Source: Ruminococcaceae bacterium YRB3002 (GTDB lineage: Bacteria > Bacillota > Clostridia > Saccharofermentanales > Saccharofermentanaceae). Taken from it: a stretch of DNA of 64,000 bases. Each line of letters starts with the position of its first letter. The first letter of the stretch is position 1. The notes beneath the pieces were generated by a model. The model saw nothing but the letters and a program-made list of their open reading frames with translations. It searched no databases and was not told the DNA's origin. The stretch lies in contig FMTG01000003.1 in assembly GCA_900099715.1 (NCBI GenBank), positions 124,001 to 188,000 on the forward strand, in the 5' to 3' direction. This document shows positions 53,010 to 61,865 of the stretch, piece by piece. Both the position numbers and the translations under genes were made by a program.

Positions 53010-53637
53010 TATTCCATGAGTATGTTGTCAGGGAAGTGTCACCGTCTGTTGTATCAAAAATGACTACGTACACCGTTCCATCGTCATCATTTCCAATAAA
53101 ATCCGTAACCTTGCCCTTATCTGTTGTGCACCATTCAGATGATGCCCTGAGAATCACTCCATCAACAGAAATCTCCACATCCTCACCATTTACCGTCACT
53201 TCTACATCATACTCCTCCGCATCAAGAAGGTATTCATCAGCCAGATAGAACTTTCCTGTCTTCAATTCCTCTTTAGTCAGGAATCTGGTAAAATGTTCAT
53301 GGTGATTCTCCGCATGATTATCATATGATCCCATCAAAAGCATCTCCGGGTCACCTGCTTTCGGAGTGTAATGAATGACTTTCCCATATTGGCATTCCAT
53401 ATCATATTCCTTCAGCACATCACGTGTCTCAGCAGTTGTCCGTGGAAGGATTATACGTTCTACAGCTACTGCCGCAACACCACCGAACAGAATGCAAACA
53501 ACGGCTGCAGCAATAATGGAAAAAGTCAGTCTCAATCTGTTATCAACATGTGCTTTATGACTGTTCTTTATTCTGTCCTTCAGGTCTTCAGGAGCATGGA
53601 CAGAATCCATATAGTCCCTATACATCTGTCGTTCCAT
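52987..53637 (-). CDS. probable anti-sigma factor
   Basis: 216 residues: a short cytoplasmic part (1-35), one membrane helix (about 37-58, FSIIAAAVVCILFGGVAAVAV) and an extracellular beta-rich domain that ends DTSLTTYSWNNGETEIE. The position directly behind an ECF sigma gene with a 20-bp overlap is the usual one for a membrane anti-sigma factor. The N-terminal part is short and shows no zinc (HxxxCxxC) motif, so the mode of binding is uncertain. Confidence 0.7.
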   Translation of the reverse strand: MERQMYRDYMDSVHAPEDLKDRIKNSHKAHVDNRLRLTFSIIAAAVVCILFGGVAAVAVERIILPRTTAETRDVLKEYDMECQYGKVIHYTPKAGDPEMLLMGSYDNHAENHHEHFTRFLTKEELKTGKFYLADEYLLDAEEYDVEVTVNGEDVEISVDGVILRASSEWCTTDKGKVTDFIGNDDDGTVYVVIFDTTDGDTSLTTYSWNNGETEIE

Positions 53638-54111
53638 ATCCGTTCTCCCTCATCTTGATCTCCAGTTGCTTTCTGGCTCTCGACAGCCTCTTACGTGCAG
53701 CAGGTTCCGATATTCCAAGGATCTCAGCTATCTTCTCCAGCGCAATATCCTCATAGTAGTAAAGATGTATTATCTGTCTGTCCTTAACAGTCAGTTCATT
53801 AAGTTCTTCGATAACATCCTTATACTCCTGCTCAACACCTATCTCTCCGATATCTTCCAGAGAGCAACAGTACTGTGTCTTGTAAGGCTTCGCCACAGAC
53901 TGTTGGTTCTGTTAATGGTCACTCTGATCAGCCAGTATTTCAGATGGTCATCAGACTCGGGTACAAACCTGTCTCTGACCTGCCACAGTTTGGCAAAAAC
54001 GTCCTGTGTAATATCCTCCGAATCCTCCCGGCAGCGCGTACTGCCATAGGCGATGCGGTATACATCGTCTGCATAAATGTCAACTGCTCTCTCAAATTCC
54101 TGACTGGTCAT
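53618..54111 (-). pseudogene. ECF-type RNA polymerase sigma factor, frameshifted
   Basis: The first frame (54111 to about 53888) gives region 2: FERAVDIYADDVYRIAYG, DSEDITQDVFAKLWQVRD, LKYWLIRVTINRTNSLWRS. The second (about 53887 to 53618) gives YKTQYCCSLEDIGEI and region 4: LTVKDRQIIHLYYYEDI, then EKIAEILGISEPAARKRLSRARKQL. One missing base near 53886 (CC where CCC would restore LWRSPYKTQYC) breaks the gene. Intact, it would be about 164 residues, normal for an ECF factor. Either inactivated or a base-call error. Confidence 0.8.
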
Positions 54112-54176
54112 ATACCTATAATACGCTGCGGACAGATAAAATGTGACCGTAATTTTAATCCATATCTATCGGAATT

Positions 54177-55046
54177 TTAAGTTTCCGGATCATTGATCAG
54201 AACACTTATCAGTGTTACTTCTCCATTTTCTATTGTCAGGTCAGCATGCATCCACTCAATATCAGGTGATCTCCTGTTATCGATCACAAATGTCTGAAGA
54301 TCAGGAACACTGATCACAGCATAATTATCCGGTGCATCTCTCTCATCTTCAAATACCCGGACAGCACAGTTTTCAGCGATACGGTACCACCTGAGATTGT
54401 CATATACCCGAACATAACTGAAATCGCCGTTTATTGTCCTGCACAGCATCCAATCTTCTTCATTGTAAGAATTGTATTCATCCGGGTTTCCGTCCTCATC
54501 CAGTCTTATCTCGGGATGTATGCAGTAATAATCATCACTAAGGATTACCCGCCCATGTGGCCTGAAGAGCTGCACAACAAAGCTACCATTCTCGTCCCGG
54601 ACTGTCATATCATCATCTCTGTCTGCTGTATAATCCCGTTCTTCGATGATCTTTGTCGTCACCTTTATACTGCGGTCTCTGTCGATCCTCAGTTCATCCC
54701 CGATACTGTAACTGAACAGTTCCTCTCTTGTGAGGCTGCGGACACCTGCACAGTATGCCATGGCAATATAATTGACACCATCGACTGTCCTGTAGTACGA
54801 GGAGTCAGCATATATCCTTACAGAACTCATATCGTTTCCCTGCGGATCGCGAATGAACGCATCTCTGTCATAATCCTCACAACCGGGAACGGTCTCATTA
54901 TACTCTATCGCGAAAGCATTGGGATCACGCATCTCATAAGAGGGAGCCGTTACTTCCGCATAAGTCTCGCCGCTGTTGGAAGAACACGAGTTTATCAGAA
55001 TGGTGCCTGTAATTAACAAGACAAGCATACACATTATTCTTCTCAT
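54177..55046 (-). CDS. lipoprotein of unknown function
   Basis: 289 residues with a lipobox ILINSC (Cys21). The mature part is acidic, beta-rich and shows no family I know; segments such as FVVQLFRPHGRVILSDDYYC and ADLTIENGEVTLISVLINDPET stand out. It follows kinase 2 by 13 bp and precedes the sigma gene by 65 bp, so it may be an accessory sensor of that kinase or a regulon member. Confidence 0.75.
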   Translation of the reverse strand: MRRIMCMLVLLITGTILINSCSSNSGETYAEVTAPSYEMRDPNAFAIEYNETVPGCEDYDRDAFIRDPQGNDMSSVRIYADSSYYRTVDGVNYIAMAYCAGVRSLTREELFSYSIGDELRIDRDRSIKVTTKIIEERDYTADRDDDMTVRDENGSFVVQLFRPHGRVILSDDYYCIHPEIRLDEDGNPDEYNSYNEEDWMLCRTINGDFSYVRVYDNLRWYRIAENCAVRVFEDERDAPDNYAVISVPDLQTFVIDNRRSPDIEWMHADLTIENGEVTLISVLINDPET

Positions 55047-55059
55047 ATCCTGACTGCCT

Positions 55060-56649
55060 TCAGAAGTTTATCCTTGCCGTAAACTTTCCATTCTCATAAC
55101 TGATATCAAGTGAATACCCGAGCATGGACAGGTTATTATCAGCGATGGAAAGGCCAAGTCCTGTACCGTCTTTCTCGCCGCGGGAATCATGCCCCTTGAC
55201 GAAAGGCTCCTTGAGTCTCGTTACATCGTCGATCTCCACCGCTGACGTATTAGTGATCGTGATCTTTGAACGGCTCAGAACGGCTTCTGTCTCAGTGCTC
55301 TTGACAGAGTATTTCGCTGCGTTTGTAAGAAGGTTGAGGAGCGATTGTTTCAGAAGTGATCTGTCCGTCCTGAGCACAACATTAGAGTTGCATGATATGC
55401 GGAGGATCACACCGTTATCGTCATAAAGAGGCTTTACTTCTTCCTTGAGTTCAGCAAGCAGTTTACTCACATCCACATCTTCCTGGGATATAGTACTGTT
55501 ACGGACTTCAGACCTGGAGAACTGAAGTATCTCCTCGATCATCCTGTTCATGACTCCAACATTGTCGATTATCCTGGAAGAGTAATATGCTCTCTTATCT
55601 TCCGTAATACTCTGCTGAAGGTTCTCGGCATATGCGGATATGGCTGCCAGTGGCGTCTTAAGGTCATGCGCCATGGCATTCGTTGTCTTGCGCCTGTATT
55701 CGATCATGTCATAGACCGCCTTGTCTTTTGTGAATCTCACATATCCTGCAATGACAGACAGAAGCGATGCAGCAATGACGGTTCCGAGATAAATGATCAG
55801 GACGAGATACCAGTATGTCCCAAGATAGGGTGGCACCTGATACTGTGAGACAAGCAGATTGGTCTGATGTGTATTATTGTCGGCATCAGTTATTATATTA
55901 ATGATGGAAGTCAGTCCCTGACTCTTAAAACTGTCAGGAGTATATTCAGAGGATATCCCGGGGTCGCCTATCCTCTCCAGATACGGAAGATCTGCCGTTG
56001 CCTTATCCTCATTCCTGTATCCGAATCCAACCTGCTCCTCCACCTCACCGCGGTAATAATCGATCATTGTTGCATAGCCGGTATGAGGGTCTATCTGCAT
56101 CACCTCAAACTGTACCGGGATGAACCTGTATTTCCATGTATCTACACAGTATCGTCTGACGCCCACTCTTATATTGTCACGGGCGGCTGACGGGCCGAAA
56201 TATCTCCCACCCGAATACTCTTCAAAGCCATTCAGGCACGATATATCATCGATAATATATCTCGTCTGTTTTTTATTCAGAAGAGGCACTTCCATGAACA
56301 CGGAATCAACGGAATTACCTGCCTCGTTACTGTCAATATAATATTTTGACGAGACACCATATCTGTCATAGAGCGAACAGAGGACATACTGGACATTGAC
56401 CTTGAATTCAGGTGCTTTTGCCCACGAAGCAGAATACCTCACGGAATTATCAAGTTCATTATTCACGCGTTCAAGATAGTATTCATACTCCGCCGTCTTC
56501 CCGCTGCGGTACTGCTCCATGTGAAATACCAGAAACAGAGATGACGCAGCAAGCCCTGCAAGAAGGAACACAACAAGATATCTTGCTATGATCTTGCTGA
56601 GTACCGGCTTTGACATGTTATTCTTACTGTTACGCTTATTCCTGCTCAT
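55060..56649 (-). CDS. sensor histidine kinase 2
   Basis: 529 residues from the ATG at 56649 (AGGAG 10 nt before; a GTG at 56658 is too near that site). Membrane helices at about 24-43 and 280-303 enclose a ~235-residue extracellular sensor. His328 in TTNAMAHDLKTPLAA is the phosphoacceptor; N box LLNLLTNAAKYS and G box KDGTGLGLSIAD follow. It is paralogous to kinase 1 and follows response regulator 2 by 13 bp. Confidence 0.95.
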   Translation of the reverse strand: MSRNKRNSKNNMSKPVLSKIIARYLVVFLLAGLAASSLFLVFHMEQYRSGKTAEYEYYLERVNNELDNSVRYSASWAKAPEFKVNVQYVLCSLYDRYGVSSKYYIDSNEAGNSVDSVFMEVPLLNKKQTRYIIDDISCLNGFEEYSGGRYFGPSAARDNIRVGVRRYCVDTWKYRFIPVQFEVMQIDPHTGYATMIDYYRGEVEEQVGFGYRNEDKATADLPYLERIGDPGISSEYTPDSFKSQGLTSIINIITDADNNTHQTNLLVSQYQVPPYLGTYWYLVLIIYLGTVIAASLLSVIAGYVRFTKDKAVYDMIEYRRKTTNAMAHDLKTPLAAISAYAENLQQSITEDKRAYYSSRIIDNVGVMNRMIEEILQFSRSEVRNSTISQEDVDVSKLLAELKEEVKPLYDDNGVILRISCNSNVVLRTDRSLLKQSLLNLLTNAAKYSVKSTETEAVLSRSKITITNTSAVEIDDVTRLKEPFVKGHDSRGEKDGTGLGLSIADNNLSMLGYSLDISYENGKFTARINF

Positions 56650-56662
56650 AACAGACACGCTC

Positions 56663-57349
56663 CTAATTTCCTGTTATCTTATAGCCGCATCCGAATACGG
56701 TCCTTATCTGGCTTCCGCTTTTGCCGAGACTTCTTCTCAGATTCTTGATATGATTATCGACAACTCTGTCGATACCAACATAATCTCTGCCCCATACCCT
56801 GTCAAGAAGAGCATCCCGGGACAGAACAACCCCGGGGTTGTCCATCAGCGCTTTAAGAAGGAAATACTCTTTGGGAGGCAGATCTACAGTCTCGCCTTCA
56901 GCCCACACCTGCATCTTAACCGGATCGATCCTGATGCTGCCGACAACCTGATCCATATCCTTCTTTCCTTCCCCGCCTTTGGTCCTGTTAAGTATGGCAA
57001 GGCATTTGGCATAAAGAACTTTAAGTGAGAAGGGCTTGACCACATATTCATCACCGCCCAGTTCATAACCCTTGAGTATGCTGTCCTCAGTACCCAAAGC
57101 CGTCAGAAATATGATCGGGCAGGATCCCTTATTCCTCAGCGCCCTGCAGATCTCATATCCGGAAGCCCCGGGAAGCATAATATCCAGGATAACGATATCA
57201 TACTCATTCTCCAATGCCATGCGAAGGCCTTTGATTCCGTCCTCGGCGAGGTCGATGATGAAGTGCCCGCCGCTTTCGCGCACGAAGAAATCATAGCAGG
57301 CCTCCCTGATCTGCGCAGAATCCTCTACAATAAGCATATGACAGTTCAT
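56663..57349 (-). CDS. OmpR-family response regulator 2
   Basis: 228 residues. Receiver with Asp56 (VILDIMLPGASGYEICRALRNKG) and Lys105 (VVKPFS), winged helix with LSRDALLDRVWGRDYVGIDRVVD and IRTVFGCGYKI. The receiver and recognition region are so close to those of regulator 1 that both may bind the same DNA site. Its promoter holds the best copy of that site, which suggests autoregulation. Confidence 0.95.
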   Translation of the reverse strand: MNCHMLIVEDSAQIREACYDFFVRESGGHFIIDLAEDGIKGLRMALENEYDIVILDIMLPGASGYEICRALRNKGSCPIIFLTALGTEDSILKGYELGGDEYVVKPFSLKVLYAKCLAILNRTKGGEGKKDMDQVVGSIRIDPVKMQVWAEGETVDLPPKEYFLLKALMDNPGVVLSRDALLDRVWGRDYVGIDRVVDNHIKNLRRSLGKSGSQIRTVFGCGYKITGN

Positions 57350-57383
57350 CCGGCTGTACCCTCCAACATGGTATTACCAATAT

Positions 57384-57416
57384 ATTCTACCAATAAGATG
57401 TATCGAAAATGTATCG
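57384..57416 (-). promoter_or_regulatory. shared-type promoter of response regulator 2
   Basis: Minus strand: CGATACAT (57409-57416), TTT, CGATACAT (57398-57405), CTT, 5 nt, TAGAAT (57384-57389) as -10. A perfect 8-bp direct repeat with 11-bp period covers the place of the -35 box, as expected for an OmpR-type activator site. Located 35-67 bp before the ATG. Confidence 0.65.
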
Positions 57417-57418
57417 AT

Positions 57419-57449
57419 GTGAAATGGGGACAGTCCCCACTGTCACATT
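57419..57449. repeat. palindromic GGGGACAGTCCCC repeat
   Basis: TGGGGAC-A-GTCCCCA is a perfect palindrome flanked by GTGAAA and by CTGTCACATTTTA; it belongs to the same repeat type as the ends of the 18.5-kb element. It touches the TAA of the lipoprotein gene at 57450 and could act as its terminator. Confidence 0.6.
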
Positions 57450-58685
57450 TTACGTCAGTCCCATGATATCCGTAACCTCGCGGCACCTTGCACCGGCCTC
57501 TTTGATATCCATGTTAAGGAATGACAGGATATATCCGTGTCTTCCCTCCTGATACACCGAGTAAAACGAACTCATATACGGGTCTTCAATATTGTACTGT
57601 GATCCTCTTATACCATTTCTCTCAAATACATCCACAATGCTGACAGTATGCTTGGACCGGTTCATTACTTCATCATTGAGTGCATCGTAGAACGAAGCAG
57701 CATGATCTTCGTCTTCAAATTCTACTTTGAGCACAACGTATTTGGTGGAACGCGTTTCCCCGTCCCTGTCATCCACGGTGAATACGACCTCATAATGCTC
57801 AGCCCCGTCATACAGATAAGCCTTATCCGCATCGACCGCCTTCAGGGTGCTGTCAACATCATCTCCGGAGACATAGAATGATCCAGGTACGTCTACCTGC
57901 CATTTCAGTTCAAAATCAGAAGGATCAAGCTCTGCCGCACAGAGTTCACTCTGCAGGACATCTACTCTCTTATCAGGTTCCGGAGACTCATTTGTATCAA
58001 ACCCGGACATATCGGGAGCCACTATCCCGATAGTGTTACAGATATAGTTAAGATCCTTATCGATCCCGTTATCTTTATGTTCGTGCGCTGTCATTATCAG
58101 GATATTATTACCCTGACTGTAAACTGCATTTGTCATGGCATTACGGCGCCAGCATGAATTATAAAAAGTGCTGTCTATACCATTCTGTTGGTCATCTGTT
58201 GCCGAGCATGTCTTTCTTGTATCACCGTCCCACAGATGTTCGAAGAATTCTTTGCGTGAACCAAGATAATCATCATGTGCGTAACCATCTTCCTGAAACT
58301 CAAATAACAGAATGGATATCTCCCTTACGGCTCCATCCTGTCCCTGAGTTCTGTAAAGTATGATCAGCGCTCTCTCCACTGCCGGTGACAGCATCTCATT
58401 GTAGTAGTCAGGGATTGTCTCAAATGAAGAATTAAGTTTATCATTTTTGAAGAGCTTTGGCAGGTCTTGGTCATCACATATCAGATATAACCATTCCTCC
58501 ATCGCCCTCTCATTATCAAGTGCCTCAACGAATTCATCCCGGGAGAGGTATTCCTCGATCTCAAGGGCATCCAGTTTTTCCTTAACAGTATCTATGGCAA
58601 GCGGCTTTCGAGATGGTGCGACACATGCTGTTGCCGCAAACATCACGATGACAAGGAACAAAACTGCCGTTTTGCGCCATATCAT
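57450..58685 (-). CDS. lipoprotein, tandem paralogue A
   Basis: 411 residues, lipobox AATAC (Cys21). Starts after the signal with DTVKEKLDALEIEEYLSRDEFVEALDNERAME, and ends EVTDIMGLT. The neighbour upstream has the same length and the same order of segments, so they are tandem duplicates. The function is unknown; both look like surface proteins with two similar alpha/beta halves. The start overlaps the upstream stop by 4 bp (ATGA). Confidence 0.78.
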   Translation of the reverse strand: MIWRKTAVLFLVIVMFAATACVAPSRKPLAIDTVKEKLDALEIEEYLSRDEFVEALDNERAMEEWLYLICDDQDLPKLFKNDKLNSSFETIPDYYNEMLSPAVERALIILYRTQGQDGAVREISILLFEFQEDGYAHDDYLGSRKEFFEHLWDGDTRKTCSATDDQQNGIDSTFYNSCWRRNAMTNAVYSQGNNILIMTAHEHKDNGIDKDLNYICNTIGIVAPDMSGFDTNESPEPDKRVDVLQSELCAAELDPSDFELKWQVDVPGSFYVSGDDVDSTLKAVDADKAYLYDGAEHYEVVFTVDDRDGETRSTKYVVLKVEFEDEDHAASFYDALNDEVMNRSKHTVSIVDVFERNGIRGSQYNIEDPYMSSFYSVYQEGRHGYILSFLNMDIKEAGARCREVTDIMGLT

Positions 58686-59917
58686 ATACGCGGCAGCTCC
58701 ATTGTATCAGTGATCTCGTAGAACACCTGTGACGATCCGTTTGCATCACTGTTCAATGATGCAATGACATAGATCATGTCCTCTTCCTGATATGCAGCAT
58801 AGATGTAGTCGATTATCATGTTCATCTCGCTCTTGATACATCTGATGCCATCAATGGTCTCGTCTTTGGAGTCTGTTGCGTAGGCGATATTCTCATCGAT
58901 CAGTTCTTCCTTGACCACAGACATGAACGCATCGCGGTCGGAACCCTCCTTAAGTTTGAACGATATGGCTATCCATCCGTTTGTATAACTGCTCCTGACA
59001 TAGACTGAGGTAATAGATTCCACATTCTTCAGGTCATCTTCATCAAAGTTTGTCAGATCTTCCATGACAGCAACATCATTTGTCGTCATTCCGTATGCCC
59101 CGATTGTATCATCATCGTTCTTGCGGTCGAAATCCGCCGGATCGATCATCTCAATATCATACGCATCCACGAGGAGGTCGATCCTGTCTTCCACCTCGGT
59201 CTTCAGATTAAGGTCCCATTTACTGACATCAGGAGCAGGTACACTAAATGCTTCGCTCAGTTCCGCCATCCTGGCCGTAAGATCATTGTTCTTGTAAGCA
59301 TATCCTGTAAAGACCATTACCGAGTCGCCTTCTATGCTGACACTGTAGCTCACAACAGACTTCCCGCTGTATATCTTGGTAGTTGTGCATTCGAGGTCAC
59401 CGTCTTCTGTCCTCTCAAGATCAGCGTCAGTACCTGCATCCGTCATGTCGGAATACATCTCATTGCATGACTTATAGTACTTCCATGCATCATCTTCAGA
59501 ACCGAATCTTGACGATACGATGTTGATCATTATCTGACCGTTATCATCATCTGTCTCCTTCTGTATGAACAAAACTGATTCTTCGATTGATTTCGAGTAA
59601 AGACTCTTGACCAGTTCCTCGGCAACACTACTGTATATCTCATCGACCTCGTCACTGTTGAGGACTTTCCGGACAGCCTTGTCCTCAAGTCTCATGAACA
59701 TACCGGCAAGGAGTGTTCTCTTATTACCGAGATCCTCCGTGAATTCTTCGATATCATCATATTCCTCGGCATCATACTCTCCGAGAGCGGCACAAACATT
59801 CTCAGGTGAGAGTCTGGACGCTTTCTTAAAAAACGGAAGAGAACATCCTGTAAAGATCATTGCGGCAGTCATGACAGCCGCAGCTATCCTGATATTCCGG
59901 AATTTCGTCATTTTCAT
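58682..59917 (-). CDS. lipoprotein, tandem paralogue B
   Basis: 411 residues, lipobox IFTGC (Cys25). The mature part begins LSPENVCAALGEYDAEEYDDIEEFTEDLGNK (spread over residues 36-66) and ends EITDTMELPRI, matching the pattern of the downstream paralogue (helical start, two halves, EITDxM end). Acidic, no membrane helix besides the signal. It is the first gene of the 20-kb locus and divergent from prfC. No family is recognised. Confidence 0.78.
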   Translation of the reverse strand: MKMTKFRNIRIAAAVMTAAMIFTGCSLPFFKKASRLSPENVCAALGEYDAEEYDDIEEFTEDLGNKRTLLAGMFMRLEDKAVRKVLNSDEVDEIYSSVAEELVKSLYSKSIEESVLFIQKETDDDNGQIMINIVSSRFGSEDDAWKYYKSCNEMYSDMTDAGTDADLERTEDGDLECTTTKIYSGKSVVSYSVSIEGDSVMVFTGYAYKNNDLTARMAELSEAFSVPAPDVSKWDLNLKTEVEDRIDLLVDAYDIEMIDPADFDRKNDDDTIGAYGMTTNDVAVMEDLTNFDEDDLKNVESITSVYVRSSYTNGWIAISFKLKEGSDRDAFMSVVKEELIDENIAYATDSKDETIDGIRCIKSEMNMIIDYIYAAYQEEDMIYVIASLNSDANGSSQVFYEITDTMELPRI

Positions 59918-59936
59918 CCCCCCTAACGCAATTACT

Positions 59937-59958
59937 ATTATATCAAATGTGATATAAT
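59937..59958. promoter_or_regulatory. divergent promoter region of prfC and lipoprotein B
   Basis: ATTATATC (59937-59944) and GATATAAT (59951-59958) are perfect inverted repeats and give a TATAAT -10 on each strand: 59953-59958 for prfC and its mirror for the lipoprotein operon. The -35 boxes are weak (TTACTA at 59932 for prfC with 15-bp spacing). Confidence 0.5.
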
Positions 59959-60000
59959 ACGCTATTGCAATAAATATTAAATAATAAAGGTAGTTACATC

Positions 60001-61623
60001 ATGGCATTAACGACGGCTGAAGAGATAAAACGACGCAGGACTTTCGCGATAATATCGCACCCCGACGCAGGTAAGACGACAATGACGGAGAAGCTCCTTC
60101 TCTATGGAGGCGCCATTCACATGGCGGGATCCGTCAAAGCACGTAAGGCTGCCCGCCACGCCACATCTGACTGGATGGAGATCGAGAAGAAGCGTGGTAT
60201 CTCTGTAACCTCTTCCGTCATGCAGTTCAACTATGACGGCTACTGCATCAATATCCTTGATACCCCAGGACACCAGGACTTCTCTGAAGACACATACCGA
60301 ACACTGTGCGCCGCAGATGCCGCAGTCATGCTCCTGGACGGCGCGAAAGGCGTTGAGGCACAGACTATCAAGCTTTTCGCTGTATGCCGCAAGAGAGGCA
60401 TTCCGATATTTACATTTATTAACAAGATGGACCGTGCCGCCAAAAATCCCTTTGATCTCATCGACGAACTTGAGAAGGTGCTCGGTATCAGATCATGCCC
60501 GATCAACTGGCCTATCGGTACCGACGGCGATTTTGAGGGCGTATATGAGCGCAGTACCGGCAAGGTGCTGTTCTTCGACAAGTCCAACCAGGACCACGGT
60601 GCTTCCATGGTAACGCAGCAGGTCGCAGGTATCGGGGATCCCACACTCGCCGAGATGATCTCTCCCGATCATTACGAGACGCTTCAGAACGATATTGAGC
60701 TTCTGGACATGGCCGGCGACGAATTCGATAAGGAGAAAGTAGATAAGGGGCTTCTTACCCCCGTTTTCTTCGGATCTGCCATCACAAACTTCGGTGTTGA
60801 GACATTTCTGAAGCATTTCCTTGAGATGAGTCCCATGCCGCAGCCCTATCACACCAGTGACGGTTTTGCAGAACCTACTGATGATATGTTCTCCGGCTTT
60901 GTATTCAAGATCCAGGCAAACATGGATCCGAATCACCGCGACCGTATGGCATTTCTCCGTATCTGCTCCGGCAAATACGAGAAGAACATGAACGTTAACC
61001 ATTTGAGACTCGGTAAGAAGATAACTCTCGCACAGCCACAGCAGTTCATGGCTCAGGACAGGAACATCGTTGAAGATGCGTATGCAGGCGACATCATCGG
61101 TATATTCGATCCCGGTCACTTCAGGATCGGTGACACTCTTATCTCCACGAACAGAAGATTTGAATTCGATCCTATTCCGGTATTCCCGCCTGAGAACTTC
61201 GCACGTGTAGCGCCTAAGGATTCCATGAAGCGCAAGCAGTTCCTCAAGGGTATTGAACAGCTCTCGCAGGAAGGTGCCGTGCAGCTGTACAAGCAGCCTG
61301 ATATCGGTACGGAGACGTACATCATGGGCGTTGTCGGCATATTGCAGTTCGACGTACTCGAGTACCGTCTCAAAGGAGAATACGGTGTGGATATCCTTCG
61401 CACGCCTCTGAATTACCGTCTCGCCAGATGGGTTAAGAGCGATGCTGAAGGCGTGGATTTTGACCCATCGAAAATGACTCTCACATCCACTTCCTGCCTT
61501 GTTCTTGACCGTGACGATGAACCTGTTGTTCTGTTCGAGTCAGAATGGGCAGTTCAATGGGCTGTCGATCATAATGAAGCGATGAAGCTGAGATTTGAAG
61601 ATATCCACTCAAAAACAGTTTAA
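60001..61623 (+). CDS. prfC: peptide chain release factor 3
   Basis: 540 residues, GTPase of the EF-G/RF3 group. G1 SHPDAGKTT (19-27), switch I EKKRGISVTSS, G3 DTPGHQD, G4 NKMD. The domain order and the DRNIVEDAYAGDIIGIFDPG block fit RF3, which removes RF1/RF2 from the ribosome after termination. It stands alone on the plus strand; prfA for its partner RF1 is at 31459. A repeat begins 1 bp after the TAA. Confidence 0.96.
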   Translation: MALTTAEEIKRRRTFAIISHPDAGKTTMTEKLLLYGGAIHMAGSVKARKAARHATSDWMEIEKKRGISVTSSVMQFNYDGYCINILDTPGHQDFSEDTYRTLCAADAAVMLLDGAKGVEAQTIKLFAVCRKRGIPIFTFINKMDRAAKNPFDLIDELEKVLGIRSCPINWPIGTDGDFEGVYERSTGKVLFFDKSNQDHGASMVTQQVAGIGDPTLAEMISPDHYETLQNDIELLDMAGDEFDKEKVDKGLLTPVFFGSAITNFGVETFLKHFLEMSPMPQPYHTSDGFAEPTDDMFSGFVFKIQANMDPNHRDRMAFLRICSGKYEKNMNVNHLRLGKKITLAQPQQFMAQDRNIVEDAYAGDIIGIFDPGHFRIGDTLISTNRRFEFDPIPVFPPENFARVAPKDSMKRKQFLKGIEQLSQEGAVQLYKQPDIGTETYIMGVVGILQFDVLEYRLKGEYGVDILRTPLNYRLARWVKSDAEGVDFDPSKMTLTSTSCLVLDRDDEPVVLFESEWAVQWAVDHNEAMKLRFEDIHSKTV

Positions 61624-61655
61624 TGTGACATGTGACAGGGGGACAGGTCTGACCG
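61624..61655. repeat. GGGGGACAGG repeat behind prfC
   Basis: TGTGACATGTGACAGGGGGAC followed by AGGTCTGACC begins directly behind the prfC stop. It is like the CTGTCACATTTTA and TGGGGACAGTCC parts of the repeat at 57419. It opens a 482-bp gene-free mosaic of three repeat types. Confidence 0.55.
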
Positions 61656-61693
61656 TGCTGTCTCTCTACGTTTTTCACTACCTTGGGCAGTGA

Positions 61694-61850
61694 AGTCCCT
61701 GTAAGTGTCTCCGGAACCGGAACTTCAGGTACAGTTTGAGAGACAGTCCCTGAAAGTGTCTCCGTAACCGTAACTACAGGTACAGTTTGAGAGACAGTCC
61801 CTGTAAGTGTCTCCGGAACCGGAACTACAGGTACAGTTTGAGAGACAGTC
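61694..61850. repeat. 51-bp tandem repeat, three units
   Basis: Units start at 61694, 61745 and 61796 (AGTCCCTGTAAGTGTCTCC type), with a fourth start at 61847 that is cut off. Units differ at few bases, mostly paired ones (CCGGAACCGGAAC against CCGTAACCGTAAC). On the minus strand one frame reads a 17-residue repeat (VSQTVPVVPVPETLTGT), but no start or ribosome site supports translation. Confidence 0.8.
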
Positions 61851-61865
61851 ACCCCCGAAGCGAGT

